From Ignavibacteriota bacterium (GTDB taxonomy: Bacteria > Bacteroidota > Ignavibacteria > Tepidaquicellales > Tepidaquicellaceae): 64,000 bases of DNA. A program made the position numbers and the translations under genes. The DNA lies in contig JACREY010000011.1 of assembly GCA_016218085.1 (NCBI GenBank), positions 1 to 64,000 of the forward strand, written 5' to 3'. The notes under the pieces were generated by a model. It worked only from the letters and a program-made list of their open reading frames with translations. It searched no databases and was not told the DNA's origin. This document shows, one piece after another, positions 37,955-46,610 of this stretch (position 1 is its first letter; each line of letters begins with the position of its first letter).

Positions 37955-39167
37955 TAATTTAAGAATCGGAATTATTGGAGGCGGAGCGGCAGGTTTTTTT
38001 GCCGCAGTTGAAATTGCATCTATAAAAACGGGTTGCAGTGTTGTAATTCTTGAAAAATCCGATAAACTGCTTTCAAAAGTGAAAATATCGGGAGGGGGGA
38101 GGTGCAATGTTACTAATGCCTGCTTCGATATTAACGAACTTGTAAAAAATTATCCGCGCGGAAGCAAAGAACTGAAAAGCGTTTTTCACCGCTTCAGCCC
38201 TGCCGATACTATAAACTGGTATGAATCAAAAGGTGTCAAATTAAAAACCGAAAGAGATAACCGTGTATTCCCAGAAAGCAATAATTCTGAAACAATTATA
38301 AACTGTTTTCTTTCGCAATCAAAAAAATACAATATAGAAATAATCAAAAATTATCCCGTTAAAGAAATTGAAAAAACAGAAAAAGGGTTTTTGTTAAATC
38401 CGTTTTCAAAGTTCGCTATCGAATTTGATAAAATAATTTTTGCACAAGGCGGAAACTCAAATCCCGACTTTTATAAACTCGTTGTTAATCTTGGGCATTC
38501 TATAGTTCCGCCTGTTTCTTCCCTGTTTACCTTTAATATAGACCATCACCCGCTTAAGGGACTCGAGGGAATATCCGTTGATGATGCGGAAATAAAATTA
38601 AAAGATTCAAAAATATCGGAAAAAGGGGCTATACTTATAACCCATCAGGGTTTCAGCGGACCTGCAATTTTGAAACTGTCCGCATTCGGCGCAAGAATAA
38701 TGAATGAGAGAAAATATAATTTTACTATTAATATTAACTGGCTTCCGCACATCAAAAACATTAATAGCGAACTGCAGAAATTAAAATCTGTAAACAAAAA
38801 TAAAAAAATATCCGCACACTCGCAATTCGGACTGCCTTTCAGGTTGTGGCAGAGATTTACAGAGCTTGCAAAAATCAATGAAGACCTGAAATGGACGGAG
38901 GCATCAAAGGAAAAACTTTACTCCCTATCGGAGATTCTGGTTAACTGTGTATTCGGCATTACAGGAAAAAATATTTTCAAGGAAGAGTTTGTTACTGCCG
39001 GCGGGATTAACTTAAAAGAAATTGATTTCAAAACAATGGAAAGTAAAATCTGCAAAGGTCTCTACTTTGCGGGCGAGGTACTCGATATTGACGGCATTAC
39101 GGGTGGCTTCAATTTCCAATCCGCCTGGAGCACTGCATTCATTGCGGCAAGAAATATTTCTATTTAA
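37932..39167 (+). CDS. BaiN/HI0933-family NAD(P)/FAD-dependent oxidoreductase
   Basis: 411 aa from the ATG at 37932 (the ATG at 37935 is equally possible; 37902 lies too far inside the DUF2007 gene). FAD-binding GIIGGGAAGFFAA near residue 8, ISGGGRCNVTN, and the C-terminal FAD contact GLYFAGEVLDIDGITGGFNF match the HI0933/BaiN group. Members reduce double bonds or remain uncharacterised; substrate unknown. Its 5' end overlaps DUF2007 by about 20 nt. The HigBA genes converge on it, 6 bp apart. Confidence 0.92.
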   Translation: MMKLKNPDNLRIGIIGGGAAGFFAAVEIASIKTGCSVVILEKSDKLLSKVKISGGGRCNVTNACFDINELVKNYPRGSKELKSVFHRFSPADTINWYESKGVKLKTERDNRVFPESNNSETIINCFLSQSKKYNIEIIKNYPVKEIEKTEKGFLLNPFSKFAIEFDKIIFAQGGNSNPDFYKLVVNLGHSIVPPVSSLFTFNIDHHPLKGLEGISVDDAEIKLKDSKISEKGAILITHQGFSGPAILKLSAFGARIMNERKYNFTININWLPHIKNINSELQKLKSVNKNKKISAHSQFGLPFRLWQRFTELAKINEDLKWTEASKEKLYSLSEILVNCVFGITGKNIFKEEFVTAGGINLKEIDFKTMESKICKGLYFAGEVLDIDGITGGFNFQSAWSTAFIAARNISI

Positions 39168-39173
39168 TTTTTT

Positions 39174-39479
39174 TTACATTTCCACACTTAATTTTAAATT
39201 ACCTCCAAATCCCTCATGAATTATGCGCATTAGTGTGGATAGCCGAATATCAGAAGCATCGTTTTCTATTCTGGAAATATAATTTTTTGTTGTTCCGCAC
39301 TTTTCTGCGAGTTGCTCCTGTGTTAACTGCTTTTGTTTTCTGAGTTCCTGTAATATTACACCCAGCTTAAAAGATTCAAATCCCTGTTCGTATTTTTCCC
39401 TTCGGTTAGTCCCTTTTTTCCCATATTCTTTGTTGAGATGCTCTTCAAAAGTAGTGATTTTATTTTTTTTGTTCTTCAA
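39174..39479 (-). CDS. higA: HigA-like antitoxin with XRE helix-turn-helix
   Basis: 101 aa. Helix-turn-helix at about residues 48-85: LRKQKQLTQEQLAEKCGTTKNYISRIEND. The N-terminal part is charged and probably contacts the toxin. The stop codon of the toxin gene lies 20 nt inside its start, the toxin-first order typical of higBA. It should neutralise HigB and repress the shared promoter at the dyads just upstream of higB. Confidence 0.9.
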   Translation of the reverse strand: MKNKKNKITTFEEHLNKEYGKKGTNRREKYEQGFESFKLGVILQELRKQKQLTQEQLAEKCGTTKNYISRIENDASDIRLSTLMRIIHEGFGGNLKLSVEM

Positions 39480-39795
39480 AATACAACTCCTTAATTTTAA
39501 TTGCTCTTTGAATTTCTTGTTTAGGTGTTTTTTGTGATTTCTTTTGAAATCCGTTTAAAACGACAACGAGATTTCCTTTATCGAAAAAACAGAATATTCG
39601 GAATATATTGTTACCTATACTTACCCTTATTTCATATAAGTTGGTTCCTTCAATATGTTTAAAATATTTTTCCGGAATTATGTCTAAATCCCGGATAATT
39701 CCTAAAGTCCAGTTTATTTTTTCTCTGACTTTTTTGTTTTGCCGGTTGTAAAAGTCGTAAAAATAATTTCCGAAAAATATTATTTTCCTTCTCAT
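39460..39795 (-). CDS. higB: HigB/RelE-superfamily toxin (phage Gp49-like)
   Basis: 111 aa. NWTLGIIRDLDIIPEKYFKHIEGTNLYEIRVSIGNNIFRIFCFFDKGNLVVVLNGFQKKSQKTPKQEI (given in parts, key words LYEIR, IFRIFCFF, NGFQKKSQKTP) is the Gp49/HigB-type RelE fold with its conserved Arg and the Lys-rich end. Such toxins cut mRNA at the ribosome. First gene of the operon. Its start lies 14 bp from a 22-bp dyad. Confidence 0.92.
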   Translation of the reverse strand: MRRKIIFFGNYFYDFYNRQNKKVREKINWTLGIIRDLDIIPEKYFKHIEGTNLYEIRVSIGNNIFRIFCFFDKGNLVVVLNGFQKKSQKTPKQEIQRAIKIKELYFEEQKK

Positions 39796-39808
39796 ACTTT
39801 ATTTTATA

Positions 39809-39844
39809 AAGTTACCTAATTAGATAACTTATGTCAAGACATAA
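39809..39844 (-). promoter_or_regulatory. higBA promoter and operator dyads
   Basis: Two adjacent dyads: AAGTTA-CCTAATTAGA-TAACTT (39809-39830, one mismatched symmetric pair) and TTATGTC-AA-GACATAA (39829-39844, perfect). On the minus strand a TTGACA (39832-39837) is followed 17 bp later by TAACTT (39809-39814), a sigma-70-like pair overlapping both dyads, with the start codon about 14 bp beyond. This is what autoregulation by HigA would need. Confidence 0.65.
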
Positions 39845-39852
39845 TTATTTTT

Positions 39853-39892
39853 TCAAAAAAATAGCTTTGGTTTTATTAAACCAAAGCTATTA
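39853..39892 (-). terminator. Intrinsic terminator of the korDABC operon
   Basis: 14-bp stem AATAGCTTTGGTTT / AAACCAAAGCTATT (39860-39892) followed on the minus strand by seven T's. It lies 36 bp after the korC stop and insulates higBA. Confidence 0.9.
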
Positions 39893-39927
39893 ATAATTAC
39901 TATTTATATAAAAGTCTTTTTTCGTAA

Positions 39928-40482
39928 TTACGCTTTTACCGAAAGACTTTCCATAAGCTCTTTACCTTTTTCGAGGGCTTCGCGGTTGAGCGGAAGTGTG
40001 TTGTGGTATCTTTCAGGTAAAACTTTTTTCAAAGCTTCTATTATTGAGTCCAGTTTTACTATCGAGCGCTTTGCAAGGTATGCACCTAGCATAACCATAT
40101 TGGCTACTTTAATGTTATTAAGTTTATTTGCCGCATCAGATGCCGGGATTGCGCAAACATCGATGTCGGTCCTTTCGGAAGCATGAATTATGTTTGTTGA
40201 TTCATATACAATCAATCCGCCCGGTTTCACCTTGCTCTCGAATTTTTCCATCGAGGGCTGGTTGAGTATGATTGCAGTATCGAATCTCGAAAGAATCGGA
40301 GAGCTGATTGTCTCTTCAGATACTATCGTTATGCAGTTTGCCGTTCCGCCTCTCATTTCCGGACCGTAGGACGGCATCCAGGTTACATTCTTATTCTCTA
40401 CCATTGCAGCGTAGCCGAGTGTCTGACCCATGGATAATACTCCCTGTCCGCCAAACCCTGCTATGATTATTTCTTCGGTCAT
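39928..40482 (-). CDS. korC: 2-oxoglutarate (2-oxoacid):ferredoxin oxidoreductase gamma subunit
   Basis: 184 aa from the ATG giving MTEEIIIAGFGGQG (an ATG four codons earlier is possible). The motifs GFGGQGVLSMGQTLGYAAM and SYGPEMRGGTANCITIVS are diagnostic of the gamma domain, which helps bind CoA and transfers electrons within the complex. Last gene of the minus-strand operon korD-korA-korB-korC, with its own terminator. 2-oxoglutarate as substrate is inferred from gene order; a branched-chain 2-oxoacid would also fit. Confidence 0.93.
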   Translation of the reverse strand: MTEEIIIAGFGGQGVLSMGQTLGYAAMVENKNVTWMPSYGPEMRGGTANCITIVSEETISSPILSRFDTAIILNQPSMEKFESKVKPGGLIVYESTNIIHASERTDIDVCAIPASDAANKLNNIKVANMVMLGAYLAKRSIVKLDSIIEALKKVLPERYHNTLPLNREALEKGKELMESLSVKA

Positions 40483-40538
40483 AACTTTCTCCAATTAAAA
40501 TTATTCTTGTTTATAATTGTTCGTTTTAAATTTTTAAC

Positions 40539-41360
40539 TTATTTAAGTCCTGCTAAATCTTCTTTGCTTGGTAATTTTATATCTCCAAGCGGATAATATG
40601 GAAGCATTTCTTTTTCTATGAACTCATTCGATTTTACAGGAGTCATCTTCCAATTACTTGGACAGTTCGAAATTACCTCTATAAACGTTACTCCCTTTTT
40701 CAACTGCTGATACTTGAATCCGTTTGTGATTGCTTTCTTAAGTTTTCTTACATTGCCGGGCGTGTGTACCGAATGCCTTGTTACATAAAACGCTCCTTTA
40801 AGAGGTGCAATCAGTTCGCTGACTTTAATCGGCATTCCCGCAAAATCTGCATCTCTTCCGTAAGGACTCGTTGTGGACTTCATTCCAACCAGTGTTGTAG
40901 GTGCCATCTGTCCGCTTGTCATTCCATATACTGCATTGTTTATAAATATTATCATTATATTTTCGCCTCTGTTAATGCTGTGAATGGTTTCGGCAGTACC
41001 TATTGCCGCAAGATCGCCGTCTCCCTGGTAAGTGAATACATATTTATCGGGCAGTACTCTTTTAATTCCCGTTGCTACTGCGGTTGCCCTGCCGTGTGCG
41101 GCTTCCTGCATATCAATGTTTAAATAATCATATGCAAACACTGAACAGCCTACAGGTGCTACACCGATTGTTTGTTCCTGTATTCCCAGCTCTTCTATCA
41201 CTTCCGCAAGTACCTTGTGCGCCGTGCTGTGTCCGCAGCCCGGGCAGTAATGCATCCTTGTTCCTGTTAAAGTAGTTAATGGTTTCTCATATACCAGTTC
41301 ATAAACTTCGCCGTCTTCTATTATACAGTCTTTTTCTCCGGTTAACATCTCTTTTTCCAT
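40539..41360 (-). CDS. korB: 2-oxoglutarate (2-oxoacid):ferredoxin oxidoreductase beta subunit
   Basis: 273 aa. Thiamin-diphosphate-binding subunit: CPGCGHSTAHK near residue 38, APVGCSVFAYD, and the TPP/Mg motif GDGDLAAIG...NNAVYGMTSGQMAPT. It decarboxylates the 2-oxoacid, passing electrons through a Fe-S cluster to ferredoxin. Length and motifs agree with the KorB/VorA group. The gap to korA upstream (156 bp) is filled with short-repeat words rather than a promoter. Confidence 0.94.
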   Translation of the reverse strand: MEKEMLTGEKDCIIEDGEVYELVYEKPLTTLTGTRMHYCPGCGHSTAHKVLAEVIEELGIQEQTIGVAPVGCSVFAYDYLNIDMQEAAHGRATAVATGIKRVLPDKYVFTYQGDGDLAAIGTAETIHSINRGENIMIIFINNAVYGMTSGQMAPTTLVGMKSTTSPYGRDADFAGMPIKVSELIAPLKGAFYVTRHSVHTPGNVRKLKKAITNGFKYQQLKKGVTFIEVISNCPSNWKMTPVKSNEFIEKEMLPYYPLGDIKLPSKEDLAGLK

Positions 41361-41430
41361 TATTCTAAAATTAATTTATTTATTAAACTCTTTTTTTTAT
41401 GCTTTTTTAATATTAATCTAAAAAGAATTC

Positions 41431-41509
41431 AGGAGTTATAAAGTTAAGGAGTTATAAATAGAAACTTATAAAATATTTTCTTTAACTTCTTTTAACTTCT
41501 CTAACTTCT
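41431..41509. repeat. 8-bp repeat words between korA and korB
   Basis: AGGAGTTATA twice (41431-41440, 41447-41456) and TAACTTCT three times (41483-41490, 41493-41500, 41502-41509), the latter 8 bp from the korA stop codon. TAACTTCT is the complement of the AGAAGTTA unit repeated at 46239-46262. It sits inside an operon, so it is transcribed in the kor mRNA. Confidence 0.65.
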
Positions 41510-41516
41510 TAGCTTT

Positions 41517-42581
41517 TTATTTTATCTTTGCAAGTTTTTCGAAGTTCTCGAGAACTTCTTCAGGACTCGGAATTATTCCGCCCATCCTGCCGTAATGCCA
41601 TACGGGAACTTTACCTTCAACCGAAAGCTTCACGTCTTCTATCATCTGTCCTGCGTTAAGTTCGAGCGTCAGTATTCCTTTTAACTTATTCGCAAGTTCA
41701 TTTAATCTCTTGTAAGGATATGGATAAAGCGTTATAGGTCTTAATAATCCGAGCTTTATTCCTTTTTCCCTGGCAAGGATTACTGTCTTATGGCTGATTC
41801 TCGAAGATAATCCGTATGCAACTATTAAATATTCCGCATCATCGGTGAAAATCTCTTCGTATCTAACTTCGTTCTTACTTATTTCTTCGTATTTTTTATT
41901 CAGTGACAGGTTTACCTGTTCCATTTTTTCCGGCTGAATGAAAAGTGATGTGATAATATTTCTTTCCCTGTCTTTAGTTTTTCCTGTTGTTGCCCAGTCT
42001 TTTTTGATTGCAGGTACTTCCCTTTTCTTAAACACAACTCTTTCCATCATCTGCCCGATTGCTCCGTCGGAAAGCATGCACACGGGATTTCTGTATTTAT
42101 CCGCAAGTTCAAATCCCAGAAATACAAAATCTGCCATTTCCTGCACGCTGTTCGGAGCCAGCACGATTAAGTGATAATCTCCGTGGCCGCCGCCTTTTGT
42201 TGCCTGAAAATAATCTCCCTGAGATGGCTGTATCGTTCCGAGTCCAGGACCACCTCTGTTTACGTTTACAAGTAAACACGGTAGCTGTGCAGATGCTATG
42301 TATGATATACCTTCCATCATTAAACTGAATCCCGGTGAAGAGGAAGATGTCATAACTCTTTTGCCTGCTCCTGCCGCTCCGTAAACCATATTAATAGATG
42401 CTACTTCGCTTTCTGCCTGAAGCGGTATTCCGTATCTGCCCGGCATTTCTCTTGATAAATATTCAAGCACTTCCGACTGAGGAGTTATCGGGTAACCAAA
42501 GTATGCATCGCACTTAGCCTGAATCGCAGCCTCTGCCATGGCTTCATTGCCCTTCATTAATCTTATGTCAAGTTCTTCCAT
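41517..42581 (-). CDS. korA: 2-oxoglutarate (2-oxoacid):ferredoxin oxidoreductase alpha subunit
   Basis: 354 aa. KGNEAMAEAAIQAKCDAYFGYPITPQSE and AESEVASINMVYGAAGAGKRVMTSSSSPG (each given as a motif in pieces: GYPITPQSE, SEVASINM, GAGKRVMTSSS) define the alpha subunit (pyrimidine domain plus domain II). No fused gamma domain, which is separate as korC. Ends with a Rossmann-like region DAEYLIVAYGLSSR. The subunit resembles VorB/KorA; substrate choice is an inference. Confidence 0.94.
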   Translation of the reverse strand: MEELDIRLMKGNEAMAEAAIQAKCDAYFGYPITPQSEVLEYLSREMPGRYGIPLQAESEVASINMVYGAAGAGKRVMTSSSSPGFSLMMEGISYIASAQLPCLLVNVNRGGPGLGTIQPSQGDYFQATKGGGHGDYHLIVLAPNSVQEMADFVFLGFELADKYRNPVCMLSDGAIGQMMERVVFKKREVPAIKKDWATTGKTKDRERNIITSLFIQPEKMEQVNLSLNKKYEEISKNEVRYEEIFTDDAEYLIVAYGLSSRISHKTVILAREKGIKLGLLRPITLYPYPYKRLNELANKLKGILTLELNAGQMIEDVKLSVEGKVPVWHYGRMGGIIPSPEEVLENFEKLAKIK

Positions 42582-42663
42582 TGTATAAAAATTTATTAAG
42601 TTTGTATATTATATTTTATTTTGTCTGATTCCGGTTAATTTCCTCCGAACCGGCTTTGGATAG

Positions 42664-42978
42664 TTATTTATCAATCTTGATTTTCATATCAGACTGAACA
42701 TTCTTTATCTCCGCTACAAGTTCCTTTTTCTTTGCACTTGTGCGATATACTTTTATTACGCCGTCAGGACAAACCAGAGCGCAGTTTGTGCATCCTGTGC
42801 ATAAATCATCTACTATAACGGCATATCTATACCCTAAGTTATTAATTTCTTTAGAAAGCTTTATCCCGTTTTCACTGCAGGCTGTAATACAGATTTCGCA
42901 TCCTTTGCATTTCTGAATATCAACTACGGTTTTGCCTTTTACTTTGCGGGGCTTCTTTGCGGTTGTATTGTCACTCAT
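42664..42978 (-). CDS. korD: 2x[4Fe-4S] ferredoxin-like delta subunit
   Basis: 104 aa from the ATG at 42976-42978 (an ATG at 43032 adds 18 residues outside the family). Two clusters: CKGCEICITACSENG and CTGCTNCALVCPDG, each binding a [4Fe-4S] centre. First gene of the korDABC operon; transfers electrons from KorB to the ferredoxin pool. The Lys-rich stretch TTAKKPRKVKGK before the first cluster is unusual but not unique. Promoter not identified. Confidence 0.9.
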   Translation of the reverse strand: MSDNTTAKKPRKVKGKTVVDIQKCKGCEICITACSENGIKLSKEINNLGYRYAVIVDDLCTGCTNCALVCPDGVIKVYRTSAKKKELVAEIKNVQSDMKIKIDK

Positions 42979-43151
42979 ATTATTGATTTTATTTGGAATG
43001 TATTTATAAAAATAACTGTATAAATTATCCAAAATTTAACTAAAATAAAAGTTAGAAAGAAATAACCATCTATTAAATAGTGGTTTTGAAAAACGATATA
43101 AAAATGCCCCTATTTGCAAAAAAACTGCGTTTTCACAAAAACTTCTTAACA

Positions 43152-45008
43152 TCATAAAGCGGGCAATTCAAAATAAAATTTGCTGCCCCCACCCTTTTCA
43201 CTCTCAGCTTTCAGATCGCTTCCGACAAGTAAAAGCATATCCCTGCACAGTGTAAGCCCAAGCCCGGTTCCTTCTTCATTTGCCGTGCCCTTTGTTGAAA
43301 TTTTGTATTCTATGCCGAAAAGCTTTTCGATATCCTCCGTTTCTATTCCTATACCTGTATCTGTAATGCAAATAATTATTTTATTATTCTTAAACCCGGA
43401 TTCCAAAATAACTCTTCCGCCTGCGTTCGTAAACTTAACGGCATTATCCAGCAGATTCCTTATTACCGTATCGAGTACATTCCTGTCGGATTCGGTGAAT
43501 ATGTCTTCGCTTATGTTGTTCTCAAGGATTATTCCCTTTTTTATTGCGTTTGGCTTCTGAAGCCCGACCGCAACCATAGCAATTTCCTTCAGGTTGATTC
43601 TTTCCTTTTTTATTTGGAAGTTACCTCTTTGTAGCCTTGACCATAACAGTACCCTGTCAACAAGTCTGAAAAGTGATTTTGCAGAGGTATTAAGATAGCC
43701 CAAAAATTCTCTTCTCTCCTTTTCGTCAATTTTTTCGTAATCTCTCTCAAGTATATCCGTTAAACCCAGAATTCCGTTCAGCGGATTTCTGATATCGTGC
43801 GAAAGAATCGAAATGAATTTGTCTTTATCTGCATTCGATTTTGCCAGTTCTTCCTTTTGTGCGGAAATAAGTTCGTTACTTTTTTCCAGCGTACTGTTAA
43901 CGGATATCAACTGCCTGTGCCTTAAATACAATCCGGTTCCGATTAACAGTATAACAACAAATACCGCAGTTCCGAGAATCTTTAAGCGGGTGGTTTTCAA
44001 CTCTTCTTCTCTTGTGCTTAAATCTAATTCGTGTTCTTTCTGCAGCCCGTAAATTTCGGAGGTTTTTTTATCGTCGAAAAGTCCGGTGCTGAGATTGGCA
44101 GCTTCCTCCAGATACCTGAATGCATTTTTATAATCACCTGTGCCCGCATAAGCCGTCGTCAACTGCCTTGCGGCCCCTACTAAATATATTTTAATTCCGG
44201 ATTTTTTTGAAATGCTGTAACTCAAAGATGCATAATAAATTGCTTTATCGAATTCCTTCTTTACATTATAGAGAGAGGCGATGTTATTTAAGATATTGGG
44301 TTTGTCCGAATTGGAAGTGTCTTTATCCGTGTAATCGAGCGCGAGAAAAAGATATTTAAGCGATTCATCATACCTGCCCTGGAAATGATATGCGGCGCCG
44401 ATAATATTATAATTGTTTATAATATTTGCCGGATTGTTCATCTGTCCGTATAATTCAAGGCTCTTATTGGAATATTCGACTGCCTTATAACTGTATGAAG
44501 TGTCGGGCTTCCTGTATGACAGCTCGTGATAAACCGACGCAAGTCTGTTAAATGCGTAGGCTATGTCTTTAATGTTGTTGTTTTTTTGTGCAAGTTTCAG
44601 GCTTTTGTTCAGGTATTCTTCGGAAAGGTCGTAGCTTCCTATCGCCCTGTATGATTCACCTATGTATGCGTAAACATTGCTGACCGAAGAGTTTTCCCAG
44701 CCGGGATTACTTTCCCTTAAATTCAATTCCTTCCAGAAGGCCTCGAGTGCAACCTTGTATTCACCCATCCTAAGGTTTATGCTTCCCTTTTTGTTTAATG
44801 CATCGGCTTCACCCTGCGGAAAATTTATTTTTTGAGATAATGATATTGCTTCCTCGATAATTCTTGCGGATTCTTCCAGCCCCCTGCTCCTGTCCGTTGC
44901 AGTGTTAATCAATTCTTTTACTTTTGCTGTGTCGGCCTGTGAAAATGATTTTTCATTACAAAGAAATAAAACCAACAGGAAGAAAATAATTACGGCAGAA
45001 TATTTCAT
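43152..45008 (-). CDS. TPR-domain sensor histidine kinase
   Basis: 618 aa from the ATG giving MKYSAVIIFFLLVLFL, a signal peptide ending KSFSQ; an upstream ATG would add 30 residues without a signal. Residues 30-330: several TPR units (GEYKVALEAFWKELNL, YDLSEEYLNKSLKLAQ), probably periplasmic. One membrane segment near 345 (ILGTAVFVVILLIGTGL), a coiled coil, then HisKA with the phospho-acceptor in SHDIRNPLNGILG, and the ATPase boxes VIRNLLDNAVKFTN, CITDTGIGIE and EGTGLGLTLC. No response regulator lies next to it. The design matches other Bacteroidota TPR kinases. Stimulus unknown. Confidence 0.93.
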   Translation of the reverse strand: MKYSAVIIFFLLVLFLCNEKSFSQADTAKVKELINTATDRSRGLEESARIIEEAISLSQKINFPQGEADALNKKGSINLRMGEYKVALEAFWKELNLRESNPGWENSSVSNVYAYIGESYRAIGSYDLSEEYLNKSLKLAQKNNNIKDIAYAFNRLASVYHELSYRKPDTSYSYKAVEYSNKSLELYGQMNNPANIINNYNIIGAAYHFQGRYDESLKYLFLALDYTDKDTSNSDKPNILNNIASLYNVKKEFDKAIYYASLSYSISKKSGIKIYLVGAARQLTTAYAGTGDYKNAFRYLEEAANLSTGLFDDKKTSEIYGLQKEHELDLSTREEELKTTRLKILGTAVFVVILLIGTGLYLRHRQLISVNSTLEKSNELISAQKEELAKSNADKDKFISILSHDIRNPLNGILGLTDILERDYEKIDEKERREFLGYLNTSAKSLFRLVDRVLLWSRLQRGNFQIKKERINLKEIAMVAVGLQKPNAIKKGIILENNISEDIFTESDRNVLDTVIRNLLDNAVKFTNAGGRVILESGFKNNKIIICITDTGIGIETEDIEKLFGIEYKISTKGTANEEGTGLGLTLCRDMLLLVGSDLKAESEKGGGSKFYFELPAL

Positions 45009-45210
45009 TTTTATTAAACAATTTATTTGATTTAAAAAAACTATCATGCATATCCCCCGGAGTATATAATCTGCTTGTTTGAGACGTAAAAATAGCAATT
45101 ATCACGAATACTATGCAACTGATTAATATATCGCATAAAATAATACCTGATTCGTATTCGCCTTTAAATTTTAAGACTATTGTTTTAAGTTGCATTAATA
45201 ATTTGAAAAA

Positions 45211-45567
45211 ATGAACCTCGAATTTTTCCGCGAATATGCACTTAAGAAAAAAGCGGCTTCGGAAAGCCAGCCCTTCGGAGAAGATGTGATTGTATATAAG
45301 GTTGCCGGGAAGATTTTTATGATGATGAATTTCGAAACCCCGTTTCAGATTAGTTTAAAATGTGACCCCGAACTTGCTATCGAACTTCGGGAAAAATATT
45401 CCGCTATCAGACCGGCGTATCATATGAATAATAAACACTGGAATATGATTGATGCGGACGGCTCCGTGCCTGTAAACGAAATTCTGAATATGATTGACCA
45501 TTCGTATGAATTGGTGGTGAGGAAGTTGACAAAAAAAGAAAAAGAAATTTATAAGAACAGTAGATAG
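45211..45567 (+). CDS. MmcQ/YjbR-family protein
   Basis: 118 aa. The YjbR fold is seen in FREYALKKKAASESQPFGEDVIVYKVAGKIF, LKCDPELAIELREKY and PAYHMNNKHWNMI (short pieces). The family is a small alpha/beta domain that resembles the CyaY fold; some members bind DNA, but the biological role is not settled. The last residues NSR and the stop TAG are encoded by the start of a heptamer array. Divergent from the sensor kinase. Confidence 0.92.
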   Translation: MNLEFFREYALKKKAASESQPFGEDVIVYKVAGKIFMMMNFETPFQISLKCDPELAIELREKYSAIRPAYHMNNKHWNMIDADGSVPVNEILNMIDHSYELVVRKLTKKEKEIYKNSR

Positions 45568-45652
45568 TAGTCAGTAGTTAGTAGACAGTAGAAGAGCATA
45601 TCGCAAAAAAAGCTTGTATGCTGACTACTAACTACAATCTACTAACTACTTC
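45561..45652. repeat. Heptamer array and its inverted copy at the yjbR stop codon
   Basis: TAGATAG, TAGTCAG, TAGTTAG, TAGACAG (45561-45588) then TAGAAGAGCA, followed about 20 bp later by CTGACTACTAACTACAATC and TACTAACTACTT (45621-45652), the inverted copy. The two can pair into a long imperfect hairpin, which may end the yjbR transcript. The stop TAG (45565-45567) lies in the first unit. Confidence 0.8.
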
Positions 45653-45690
45653 TTGACAAATAAATTGATTCTAAAATTATAATTAACTTT

Positions 45691-46233
45691 ATGCTGATAC
45701 TCACAGATATGGACGACGTCCTCTCCGATTTTGACGGAGAGTTTTACAGAAAATGGAATAACGTTCATCCCGAAAAACCAATCACTCCGCCGCACGAGAG
45801 GACAAAGTTTTATTTAAGCGACGAGTCGCCCGAAGAATATCTCGAGCTTATCCGCGGAATATATACCGCGCCTGGATTCGTGAAGAACCTGCCTGAAATT
45901 CCGGGAGGTGTGCAGGCAATAAAAGAAATTGCGGAAAGAGGACATACGGTTTTTATCTGCACAACCCCGCTGAACCATTATCAAAACTGTGTACTGGAAA
46001 AATACGAATGGATTGAAGAACATCTCGGATATGAATGGACAAAAAAAATAATTTTAACCAAAGATAAAACTCTTGTGCAGGGTGACATACTAATTGACGA
46101 TAAACCCGAAATCACGGGAGCCGCAAAACCCGTGTGGGAGCATATTGTGTTTGATAAGCCGTATAACAGGCATACGAATCACGCAAAAAGAATGACATGG
46201 AAGAATTACAAAGAAATTTTGTTTAAAGAATAG
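45691..46233 (+). CDS. 5'(3')-deoxyribonucleotidase-like HAD phosphatase
   Basis: 180 aa. HAD motif I TDMDDVLSDFDG (nucleophile and acid Asp pair), motif II CTTP, motif III around KDKTLVQG and motif IV LIDDKPE. Size and the DMDDVL...YTAPGF signature match the NT5C-type deoxynucleotidases, which remove 5'- or 3'-phosphate from dNMPs and help keep dNTP pools balanced. Cytoplasmic. Single gene. An octamer array starts 5 bp after its stop codon. Confidence 0.93.
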   Translation: MLILTDMDDVLSDFDGEFYRKWNNVHPEKPITPPHERTKFYLSDESPEEYLELIRGIYTAPGFVKNLPEIPGGVQAIKEIAERGHTVFICTTPLNHYQNCVLEKYEWIEEHLGYEWTKKIILTKDKTLVQGDILIDDKPEITGAAKPVWEHIVFDKPYNRHTNHAKRMTWKNYKEILFKE

Positions 46234-46238
46234 TTTTT

Positions 46239-46262
46239 AGAAGTTAAGAAGTTATGAAGTTA
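46239..46262. repeat. Three 8-bp tandem repeats after the nucleotidase stop
   Basis: AGAAGTTA, AGAAGTTA, TGAAGTTA, then AGAAAAAA. Same unit as the complement of the korA-korB array. Confidence 0.7.
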
Positions 46263-46322
46263 AGAAAAAAAGTTCTTGCGAATTACATTTTTCGGTTTTA
46301 TACTGATTACAACAACATTATT

Positions 46323-46610
46323 TTACTTATCTGCTACCGAGCTTGCTAATTCATCAGAGCTGTTTTTATAAGTAATAAAGTTTTTAATATACTCACGTAA
46401 AAAATTCGGACAGAAATCAAAACCGTTTTTCCAGGAAATTCCATTGAAATCATCAACTTTAACATCTTTAAAAAATTCTTTCTCTTTTAATGCATCGGAA
46501 ATTCCACCCTTAATAAACGGCTTAATATCGACATCAGCAGAAAATCCGTCCGCAAATTTAACCCATACTTTAAAATTATCTAAAGGTTTTACTTGTACTA
46601 TTCTTTCCAT
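46323..46610 (-). CDS. DUF2442-domain protein
   Basis: 95 aa. VKPLDNFKVWVKFADGFSADVDIKPFI and ISWKNGFDFCPNFLRE are typical of DUF2442. No catalytic residues known. It starts right at the stop codon of the DUF4160 gene (46611), so translation is coupled. This partnership recurs in bacteria and is often suspected to be a toxin-antitoxin-like module; that is inference, no activity is known to me. Confidence 0.85.
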   Translation of the reverse strand: MERIVQVKPLDNFKVWVKFADGFSADVDIKPFIKGGISDALKEKEFFKDVKVDDFNGISWKNGFDFCPNFLREYIKNFITYKNSSDELASSVADK

